Source of the DNA: Tatumella saanichensis
Lineage (GTDB): Bacteria; Pseudomonadota; Gammaproteobacteria; Enterobacterales; Enterobacteriaceae
Length of the DNA stretch: 64,000 nucleotides
Assembly (NCBI RefSeq): GCF_000439375.1
Contig: NZ_ATMI01000013.1
Span: forward strand, 1-64,000
Reading direction: 5' to 3'
Positions 57,882 through 64,000 of this stretch are shown piece by piece. The position numbers and the translations under genes are program-made. The notes beneath the pieces were generated by a model, which was given only the letters and a program-made list of their open reading frames with translations, was not told the origin of the DNA and searched no databases. The stretch's first letter is position 1, and the number at the start of each line of letters is the position of its first letter.

Positions 57882-59219
57882 ATGTCTGCAATAAAGCAAT
57901 TACGATTAGGCACTATGATACACGGTGCTTCCGGAAATATGTCCGCATGGCGTCATCCAGCCGTGGTCTCCGATGCCAGTATTAATATTGAATTCGCCAA
58001 ACAAACAGCGAAAAAAGCAGAGCAGGGTAAGTTTGATTTTATATTTGTTGCTGATGGCCTTTATATTAATGAAAAATCTGTTCCGCATTTTTTAAATCGC
58101 TTTGAGCCACTGACGCTATTATCTGCGTTATCCGGTGCCACTCAGCATATTGGTCTGGTGGCGACCGTGTCCACCTCTTACAGCGACCCATTTACGGTGG
58201 CGCGGCAGTTTGCCAGCCTTGATCACCTCAGTGGTGGTCGTGCGGGGTGGAATGTCGTCACCTCGCCACTGGAAGGCTCTGCCAAAAATTACTCCCGCGA
58301 CAGCCACCCTGAGCATGCCCTGCGTTATCGCATTGCCGATGAATATTTGGATGTGGTGAAAGGGCTATGGGATTCCTGGGAAGAGGATGCCTTTATCCGC
58401 GATAAGCAGAGCGGCGTCTTCTTCGATAAAAACAAACTGCATGCTCTCGACCATCACGGCGAATACTTTCATGTGGCTGGGCCGTTAAATATCGGCAGAA
58501 CGCCTCAGGGGCGGCCGATTGTCTTCCAAGCGGGCGCCTCACAGGACGGTAAAAAGCTGGCTGCCAAACATGCGGATGCGATTTTTACCCATCACAGCAG
58601 CTTCGAAGAGGCACAGCAGTTCTATCGCGAGGTGAAACAATCCGTGGCAGAGCATGGGCGTGACCCTGAACAGTTACATATTTTCCAAGGCGTACCTGTC
58701 ATTGTCGGTGACAGTGACCAGGATGTTGAACGGCAGTATCAACAGACCGCAGCGCTGGTGTCGATAAAGGATGCCCTCAATTACCTAGGCCGCTTCTTCG
58801 ATCACCATGACTTCAGTCAGTATCCGCTGGATGAACCCTTCCCGGAAATTGGTGAGCTGGGCGGTAACAGCTTCCGCAGCACCACTGATCATATTAAAAC
58901 CCAGGCGCGGCAACGGCAGTTAACTCTGCGTCAGGTTGCACTGGAAACCGCCACGCCACGGCCGGTGTTTCATGGCACTCCAGAGCAGGTCGCGGACGGG
59001 TTGCAGCAATGGTTCGAAGGTCAGGCGGCGGACGGTTTTATTATCCAAGGCGGAACACCTGAAGTGTTCCCACGTTTTGTTGACCAAGTGGTGCCGATCC
59101 TCCAGGCGAGAGGCATTTTTCGTCGCGACTACCCAGGTAAAACCCTGCGTGACTCTTTTTCATTAGCTCATCCCGATAACCGTTTCACCCGCGTAGAAGC
59201 CACACAGGAGTCGTTATGA
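57882..59219 (+). CDS. NtaA/SnaA/DszA-family flavin monooxygenase
   Basis: A 445-residue monooxygenase with the long NtaA-type pattern: [15 protein letters not shown] at the start, [62 protein letters not shown] and [14 protein letters not shown] near the C-terminus. The family oxidises nitrilotriacetate, pristinamycin, dibenzothiophene sulfone and, as Bacillus YxeK, N-acetyl-S-(2-succino)cysteine. The frame begins at a GTG (57876), but GGGG is placed for ATG 57882. Its stop overlaps the binding protein gene by ATGA. Together with the GNAT and ABC genes it forms a YxeK-L-M-N-O-like set. Confidence 0.9.
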   Translation: MSAIKQLRLGTMIHGASGNMSAWRHPAVVSDASINIEFAKQTAKKAEQGKFDFIFVADGLYINEKSVPHFLNRFEPLTLLSALSGATQHIGLVATVSTSYSDPFTVARQFASLDHLSGGRAGWNVVTSPLEGSAKNYSRDSHPEHALRYRIADEYLDVVKGLWDSWEEDAFIRDKQSGVFFDKNKLHALDHHGEYFHVAGPLNIGRTPQGRPIVFQAGASQDGKKLAAKHADAIFTHHSSFEEAQQFYREVKQSVAEHGRDPEQLHIFQGVPVIVGDSDQDVERQYQQTAALVSIKDALNYLGRFFDHHDFSQYPLDEPFPEIGELGGNSFRSTTDHIKTQARQRQLTLRQVALETATPRPVFHGTPEQVADGLQQWFEGQAADGFIIQGGTPEVFPRFVDQVVPILQARGIFRRDYPGKTLRDSFSLAHPDNRFTRVEATQESL

Positions 59220-60157
59220 AAGGATTAATTCTCAGCCCGCTAGCACTGTTGCTGGCTACGGCGACCAGCTTGCCAGCAATCGCAGCAGATGTACGTATTA
59301 ACCAGACTGAGATCAATTTGGCGGCCAATGCGGTGCCGATACATACCCCCAGAAATCCACAGGCGATTGCGGAAATTCCTGCCGGTTATCACTTTGCCCA
59401 TCCTGGCGAGTTTACCGTCGCGGAAAGTGGCTCCACTGAGCCGCCGCTCAGTGTGGTCGGTGACGATAATAAGACGCTACTGGGCAGTGAGCCGGATATC
59501 GCCCGTTTGGTGGCGGATAGCTTGGGACTGAAACTGCGTATTGTTCCCACCTCTTGGGATGACTGGCCGTTAGGGGTGGTCAGTGGCAAATACGATGCGG
59601 CGATCAACAATATTACCGTCACCCGCGAGCGCAAGAAGAAGTTTGATTTTGTCACCTACCGTAAGGATCTGCTGGCGTTTTACGTTAAAGACAACTCACG
59701 CATTAAGGCGATCACCAAACCGGCCGATATCGCCGGTCTGCGCATCATTGTCAGTTCTGGTACCAATCAGGAAGCCATTTTATTGGCCTGGGATAAACAA
59801 AACCGCAGTCATGGACTGGCGGCCTTTACCCCAGTCTATATCCAAGACGGTGCCAGCGAGACATTGACCCTACAGTCAGGCCGTGCCGATGCCTATTTTG
59901 GACCTCATGTATTGGGCGCTTGGAAAGCAGCGAAAAGCGGCAATGAAAGGTTAGTCGGATCGGTGGACGGTGGTTGGCCAGCCAGCGCGCACATTGCGGT
60001 GACCCTGAAAAAAGGCAGTGGACTGACAAAAGCGATTCAGACAGCCCTCAATGGTGTCATTGCTAACGGCGATTATCAGAAGGTGCTTAATCGCTGGGGA
60101 GAAGGACTGGAAGCCATTCCTGCTGCGGAAATCAACCCGCCAGGTCTCGGCGACTAG
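59216..60157 (+). CDS. Amino-acid-type ABC substrate-binding protein (family 3), copy 1
   Basis: A 313-residue periplasmic protein with a signal peptide cleaved near LPAIAA/D. Family 3 features: [42 protein letters not shown] and ISSGTNQEA-like loop near 180. It resembles the second binding protein of this operon (62407-63318) along its whole length. It overlaps the monooxygenase gene by ATGA. The ligand is likely an amino-acid-like compound; an S-substituted cysteine is inferred from context. Confidence 0.9.
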   Translation: MKGLILSPLALLLATATSLPAIAADVRINQTEINLAANAVPIHTPRNPQAIAEIPAGYHFAHPGEFTVAESGSTEPPLSVVGDDNKTLLGSEPDIARLVADSLGLKLRIVPTSWDDWPLGVVSGKYDAAINNITVTRERKKKFDFVTYRKDLLAFYVKDNSRIKAITKPADIAGLRIIVSSGTNQEAILLAWDKQNRSHGLAAFTPVYIQDGASETLTLQSGRADAYFGPHVLGAWKAAKSGNERLVGSVDGGWPASAHIAVTLKKGSGLTKAIQTALNGVIANGDYQKVLNRWGEGLEAIPAAEINPPGLGD

Positions 60158-60165
60158 GAGGCACG

Positions 60166-60696
60166 ATGGCTGAAACAGGTTTTAGAACCCTTTCCCCGGA
60201 GGCGGCAGAAGTTAAGCCGATCCTTCGGGGGCTGTTCGCTGAGTATTCACAACGTTATGGCGATTACTTCGCGGGGGATCGTGAACAGGATCCGGTATCC
60301 CGCTATCTGCCTCCACAGGGGCTGTTTCTGGTACTGGAAGAGCAGGGCCAGATCATCGCCACCGGGGCTTATAAGCCCTATAACGCGACAACCGCAGAGA
60401 TTAAACGTATTTGGACCGCGCCAGCCTTGCGTGGCCAGGGCATTGCTCAACGAATGGTTCGGCAACTGGAACAGCGTGCCCGTGAGGCCGGTTATCAGCA
60501 TATTTATCTGACCACCGGTTTTCGCCAACCGGAAGCGGTAGCGCTCTACCTCTCGCTGGGCTATCAGCCCGGCTTTGATACGCAGCGTAACTTCGAAGAG
60601 TACAGCCTGCCGCCTTATGACGGGCGTTTACGCTTTACTAAATCTCTCGTTAATTCTGTGCCTACGGCCCCCGATGGAGTGACACACTATGGCTGA
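60166..60696 (+). CDS. GNAT family N-acetyltransferase
   Basis: A 176-residue acetyltransferase with IKRIWTAPALRGQGIAQRMVRQLEQRAREAG, the acetyl-CoA loop R/QxxGxG/A of motif A, and YLTTGFRQPEAVALYLSLGYQ at the C-terminal side. GNAT enzymes in S-alkylcysteine pathways (YxeL, SnaA of Bacillus) N-acetylate the imported compound before the flavin monooxygenase acts. Its place inside the ABC operon supports such a role. AGGAGG precedes the ATG, and the stop overlaps the permease start by 8 bases. Confidence 0.88.
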   Translation: MAETGFRTLSPEAAEVKPILRGLFAEYSQRYGDYFAGDREQDPVSRYLPPQGLFLVLEEQGQIIATGAYKPYNATTAEIKRIWTAPALRGQGIAQRMVRQLEQRAREAGYQHIYLTTGFRQPEAVALYLSLGYQPGFDTQRNFEEYSLPPYDGRLRFTKSLVNSVPTAPDGVTHYG

Positions 60697-61633
60697 ATTT
60701 CCCCGTACCCCGAAAATTATTCCGGCGCGTTATCCGTGGCGGATTGTTGGCACTCTGCTTTCTGTCATTATTTTTGCGGCGATCATCCAGTCGGTTGCGC
60801 TCAACCCGCGCTGGGAATGGCAGGTTTTTGCGCGCTGGTTCTTTAATCCGGTGATCCTGACCGGATTGGCACAGACGTTACTGCTGACCCTGTGCAGTGC
60901 GGTGCTAAGTGTCCTATTTGGCGGCATGCTCGCGATGGCGAGGATCTCCTCATCACCGCTACTGAATGCGCTAGCCTGGGGCTATATCTGGCTATTTCGC
61001 TCACTGCCGCTGATTGTGGTGCTGATTATTCTCTATAACTTCTCCTACCTCTACGACACCCTGTCAGTGGGCATTCCCTTTACGCCACTCAGTTGGGGAC
61101 ATTTCCAAACCATTAATGTGCTGGGACAGTTCCAGACGGCGGTCCTCGGACTAACCTTGGTGGAAAGTGCCTACATGGCGGAAATCATTAGGGGCGGTTT
61201 CCGAGCCGTGGACAGCGGGCAATATGAAGCGGCGGCGGCGTTGGGCCTGCCGGGCTGGAGACGGACTTGGCGCATTACCTTACCGCAGGCACTGCGCTCT
61301 ATGGTGCCAACCGCCTTTAATGAAATTATCGGCTTGGTTAAAGGCACCTCGGTGGTCTATGTGCTCGCTATGCCGGAGCTCTTTTACACTATCCAAATGA
61401 TTTATAACCGTAATCAGGAAGTGATCCCGCTACTGATGGTGGGGGCCTGCTGGTATCTGGTGATCACCAGCCTGTTAGCCGTCGCACAATTATGGATTGA
61501 GAAACATTTTGCCAGAAGTGAACGCCGTGCTGTGGCGACGCCGCGTCCGCGGTTAGCCGTGAAATGGTCGCTGGCCCTCAATCGTCGTCGTCACTCTCAG
61601 AGTACAGAGGTCTCTTATGTCCGAAATCACTAA
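60689..61633 (+). CDS. Amino-acid ABC transporter permease (HisM/ArtQ type)
   Basis: A 314-residue permease with about six helices. The first half has LTGLAQTLLLTLCSAVLSVLFGG, then WLFRSLPLIVVLIILYN, the EAA loop QYEAAAALGLPGWRRTWRITLPQALR, and VKGTSVVYVLAMPELFY. One permease gene only is present, so the channel is probably a homodimer. Its long C-terminal basic tail (about 40 residues) overlaps the ATPase gene by 17 bases. Confidence 0.91.
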   Translation: MAEFPRTPKIIPARYPWRIVGTLLSVIIFAAIIQSVALNPRWEWQVFARWFFNPVILTGLAQTLLLTLCSAVLSVLFGGMLAMARISSSPLLNALAWGYIWLFRSLPLIVVLIILYNFSYLYDTLSVGIPFTPLSWGHFQTINVLGQFQTAVLGLTLVESAYMAEIIRGGFRAVDSGQYEAAAALGLPGWRRTWRITLPQALRSMVPTAFNEIIGLVKGTSVVYVLAMPELFYTIQMIYNRNQEVIPLLMVGACWYLVITSLLAVAQLWIEKHFARSERRAVATPRPRLAVKWSLALNRRRHSQSTEVSYVRNH

Positions 61634-62396
61634 TTCGCGTGGCAGCATCTCCGTCAGTGGCGTGAGTAAGTCTTACGGCCACTTCCAAGCGCTGAAGAAT
61701 ATTAACCTTGAGGTCGCCCCAGGATCGGTGACGGTGATCATTGGCCCTTCTGGGTCGGGTAAATCCACCTTACTGCGCACCATTAATCATCTTGAAAAGC
61801 CGGATGCCGGGCTGATCCGCATAGATGAGGAATTTATGGGCTACCGTCAGAAAAACGGGGATTTGTATGAGCTCAAGGAAAAACAGTTACTCAAACAACG
61901 GATTAATGTCGGCTATGTGTTCCAAAACTTTAATTTATTCCCGCACCTTACGGTGCTAGAAAACCTCACCGAGGCTCCGGTGGTCCATAAGAAACTCACC
62001 CGTCCCCAGGCGGTAGCTCGCGCCGAAGCCCTGTTGCGTGCCGTTGGCCTTGAACACAAAAAAGAGGCCTGGTCTCGGCATCTGTCCGGCGGACAGCAAC
62101 AGCGGGTGGCTATTGCGCGTGCGTTGGCCCTGGAACCGCGGGTCCTACTGTTTGATGAGCCGACCTCAGCGCTCGATCCTGAACTGGTGGGAGAGGTGCT
62201 GGAAGTGATCGCCAGCTTGGCAAAATCCGGCACTACGCTGGTGATCGTCACCCATGAAATCAACTTCGCCCGTCAGGTCGCCGACCAGGTGGTGTTTATG
62301 GTGGATGGAGAGATCGTTGAGCAGGGCGACTGTGAACAGGTGTTAAATCAGCCCCAGCATCCGAGGACGCGGGAATTTCTGGCCAGTGTACTGTAA
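61617..62396 (+). CDS. Amino-acid ABC transporter ATPase (GlnQ/HisP type)
   Basis: A 259-residue polar-amino-acid ABC ATPase. Walker A GPSGSGKST is near residue 43, the Q-loop in GYVFQNFNLFPHLT, signature LSGGQQQR near 158, Walker B VLLFDEPTSALDPE, and the H-loop VTHEINFARQVAD. An insert of about 15 residues (GYRQKNGDLYELKEK) sits after the first strands, as in HisP-type proteins. GAGG lies before the ATG, which is inside the permease gene. It energises the importer that uses one or both binding proteins of the operon. Confidence 0.93.
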   Translation: MSEITNSRGSISVSGVSKSYGHFQALKNINLEVAPGSVTVIIGPSGSGKSTLLRTINHLEKPDAGLIRIDEEFMGYRQKNGDLYELKEKQLLKQRINVGYVFQNFNLFPHLTVLENLTEAPVVHKKLTRPQAVARAEALLRAVGLEHKKEAWSRHLSGGQQQRVAIARALALEPRVLLFDEPTSALDPELVGEVLEVIASLAKSGTTLVIVTHEINFARQVADQVVFMVDGEIVEQGDCEQVLNQPQHPRTREFLASVL

Positions 62397-62406
62397 GGAG
62401 TAAACC

Positions 62407-63318
62407 ATGCCACGCTTTCAGCTGGCCCACTACGGGCTAGTCGTACTGATGACGGTGACCGCGGGCAACGCCGCGGCCAAGGCGTTAGATCCCGCCAATA
62501 ATCTGATGCCGCTCGATACCAAGGCCTCTCCGGCAGCGATAAAGCTGATCCCCGCTGGCTTCCATTTTGCGCATCCGGGAGAACTGACCGTGGCGATCTC
62601 GGCGCAGAATGCGCCGCCACTGGCATTACTTGGGGCGGATAATAAAACCCGTATTGGCAGTGATCCCGATATTGCTCGGCTGTTGGCCGATGGTCTCGGC
62701 TTACGCTTACGCTTGGTGCCGGTATCTTGGGAAAACTGGCCGCTGGGCATTGCCAGTGGCCGTTATGATGCAGCGCTGGTCAATATTGCGGTCACCGAAG
62801 ATCGCAAGAAGAAGTATGACTTTGCCACCTACCGTACCGACTCGCTGGCCTTTAGTGTCAGGAAAAACAGTCCGATCCGCAGCATTCATCAGCCACAGGA
62901 TGTGTCTGGCTTAAAAGTGGTGGTCGGTTCTGGCACCAATCAGGAGCGTATTCTGCTGGGCTGGAATCAACAGGATATTCAGCACCACCTTGCGCCGGCG
63001 ATACCGGTCTATCTGACCGATGATGCTGCCCAGTCACTGGCGTTGCTGTCAGGACGGGTCGATGTGATTTTTGGCCCGCAGTCAGCGGCTGCTTATAAGG
63101 CTGCACTGAACGGTGAGACTCGTGTTGTCGGGCTTGGGCCGAAACTGGCTCAGGTGGCGGTCACCACTAAAAAGGGTAATGGTCTGGTTTTCGCCCTGCA
63201 GGCAGCATTGAACAGCAGTATTCAGAATGGCAGCTATCAACAGGCCTTGGCCCGCTGGGGACTGGAAGATGCGGCGATTAAGACCTCTCAGGTTAACCCG
63301 CCCGGTATTACCTATTAA
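62407..63318 (+). CDS. Amino-acid-type ABC substrate-binding protein (family 3), copy 2
   Basis: A 303-residue periplasmic protein with an N-terminal signal (cleavage near GNAAA/K). It is a close paralogue of the protein at 59216-60157: both share PAG(Y/F)HFAHPGE, SDPDIARLLADGLGL-like, WPLG and (R/K)KKKYDFATYR-like segments. AAGGAG precedes the ATG 10 bases after the ATPase stop. Two binding proteins for one channel suggest two related ligands, or one dimeric and one monomeric form (inference). It ends the operon. Confidence 0.9.
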   Translation: MPRFQLAHYGLVVLMTVTAGNAAAKALDPANNLMPLDTKASPAAIKLIPAGFHFAHPGELTVAISAQNAPPLALLGADNKTRIGSDPDIARLLADGLGLRLRLVPVSWENWPLGIASGRYDAALVNIAVTEDRKKKYDFATYRTDSLAFSVRKNSPIRSIHQPQDVSGLKVVVGSGTNQERILLGWNQQDIQHHLAPAIPVYLTDDAAQSLALLSGRVDVIFGPQSAAAYKAALNGETRVVGLGPKLAQVAVTTKKGNGLVFALQAALNSSIQNGSYQQALARWGLEDAAIKTSQVNPPGITY

Positions 63319-63345
63319 GCCTCGACGAGACACTGCAATATCAGT

Positions 63346-63369
63346 AAAAACGGAGGCATCAGCCTCCGT
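63346..63369 (-). terminator. Terminator of the gsi operon (minus strand)
   Basis: ACGGAGGC (63350-63357) and GCCTCCGT (63362-63369) with a 4-base loop; AAAAA at 63346-63350 gives the T tract on the minus strand. The plus strand has no T tract, so it mainly ends gsiD transcription. Confidence 0.82.
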
Positions 63370-63379
63370 CCGTGAATGA

Positions 63380-64000
63380 CTACTTACTGCTATCTCCCCG
63401 CATTTTCGGGTCTAGCGCATCCCGCAGGCCGTCTCCCAACAGGTTAAATGCCAGTACCGTCAGGAAAATTGCCAAGCAGGGAAAGATAGCCACATGGGGT
63501 GCCATCACCATATCGGCTCGGGCTTCGTTGAGCATCGCGCCCCATTCTGGGGTAGGCGGTTGTGCGCCTAGACCGATAAACGACAGGCTGGCAGCGCTGA
63601 TAATCGAAATACCGATACGCATCGTGAAATAGACCACGATCGACGATAGCGTGCCGGGCAGGATATGGCGGAACAGAATATGGCTGTCGGAGGCACCAAT
63701 ACTGCGCGCCGACTCGATAAACGTCTGACGTTTCAGTACTAGGGTATTACCGCGTACCAACCGGGCAAACGCAGGCACACTGAACACCGCCACCGCCAAG
63801 ATCACATCGGTCATACCGCTGCCCATGATCGCCACAATGGCGATCGCCAGCAGAATACCGGGAAAGGCAAACAGTACATCGCAGATACGCATAATGATGC
63901 GGTCACACCAGCCTTCATAGTAACCGGCAATCAGCCCAAGTACCGTGCCAATCAATGAGCCGATCGCTACCGAAAACACCCCAGCCAGTAGCGAAATGCG
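63380..64000 (-). CDS. gsiD: Glutathione ABC transporter permease GsiD, 3' part
   Basis: The frame is open to the window edge, so this is the C-terminal two thirds of a permease of about 300 residues; apparent starts in the window are internal. It has [38 protein letters not shown], the EAA loop [21 protein letters not shown], and [20 protein letters not shown] followed by [18 protein letters not shown]. By eye it is very close to E. coli GsiD, which imports glutathione with GsiABC. It would place another sulfur-compound importer next to the cbl region. Confidence 0.88.
   Translation of the reverse strand, partial: RISLLAGVFSVAIGSLIGTVLGLIAGYYEGWCDRIIMRICDVLFAFPGILLAIAIVAIMGSGMTDVILAVAVFSVPAFARLVRGNTLVLKRQTFIESARSIGASDSHILFRHILPGTLSSIVVYFTMRIGISIISAASLSFIGLGAQPPTPEWGAMLNEARADMVMAPHVAIFPCLAIFLTVLAFNLLGDGLRDALDPKMRGDSSK

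Overview
The window looks like a chromosomal segment of a member of the Enterobacterales outside the genus Escherichia. Many proteins match E. coli K-12 families in length and in active-site numbering (LacZ E461/E537, LacY E126/R144/E269/R302/H322/E325, FumA/B C105/C224/C318, Ahr, LpxP, HcxA, BtsS/BtsR/BtsT/YjiX, Cbl, GsiD), but the gene order differs from E. coli. I cannot name the genus from sequence alone. No tRNA, rRNA, CRISPR array, transposase or integrase was recognised.

Layout. 0-4 kb: an AT-rich accessory pair, an OmpA-domain lipoprotein and a five-helix membrane protein of unknown function. 4-9 kb: a gluconate/hydroxyacid block (gluconokinase, YhcH-family protein, LacI-type regulator, D-2-hydroxyacid dehydrogenase, MFS carrier) with a CRP-like site and a candidate operator in the divergent gap. 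9.4-10 kb: a DUF421/YetF membrane protein. 10-14.2 kb: a gtrA-gtrB-gtrX locus for glycosylation of a surface polysaccharide, with debris-like flanks. 14.6-17.6 kb: pirin, an APC permease and a nitrilase-family amidohydrolase. 18-23.7 kb: lacI-lacZ-lacY with a full E. coli-type control region (CRP site, -35/-10, O1 and an O2 inside lacZ about 402 bp away), but no lacA beside it. 23.8-30 kb: a PhzF protein, then the pyruvate-sensing system btsS-btsR next to its target transporter operon btsT-yjiX; upstream of btsT lie three direct repeats on an exact 20-bp period. 30-35 kb: an SDR dehydrogenase, an MFS carrier with hcxA, and ahr.

35-42.7 kb is an anaerobic C4-dicarboxylate module. A class I fumarase and a DASS-type dicarboxylate carrier diverge from a three-domain soluble fumarate reductase (OYE-like, FMN-bind and FAD domains) and its flavin transferase ApbE. 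The shared intergenic region carries a perfect FNR box. The genes together suggest import of malate or a similar acid, dehydration to fumarate, and reduction to succinate at the expense of NAD(P)H in the cytoplasm. After this come a metallophosphoesterase, lpxP, a ribokinase-like gene and a Gfo/Idh/MocA oxidoreductase.

47.4-63.3 kb is a large putative organosulfur-scavenging region next to a Cbl-type LysR regulator. Operon one has a peptide/nickel-type ABC importer, a luciferase-like monooxygenase and a double AhpD-like protein, joined by a chain of 4-base start/stop overlaps. Operon two has an NtaA/SnaA-type flavin monooxygenase, two paralogous binding proteins, a GNAT acetyltransferase, and an amino-acid-type ABC permease and ATPase. 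The second set has the same parts as the Bacillus yxeKLMNO locus for S-(2-succino)cysteine breakdown, so an S-alkylcysteine salvage role is my leading inference. The right edge holds the 3' part of gsiD on the minus strand.
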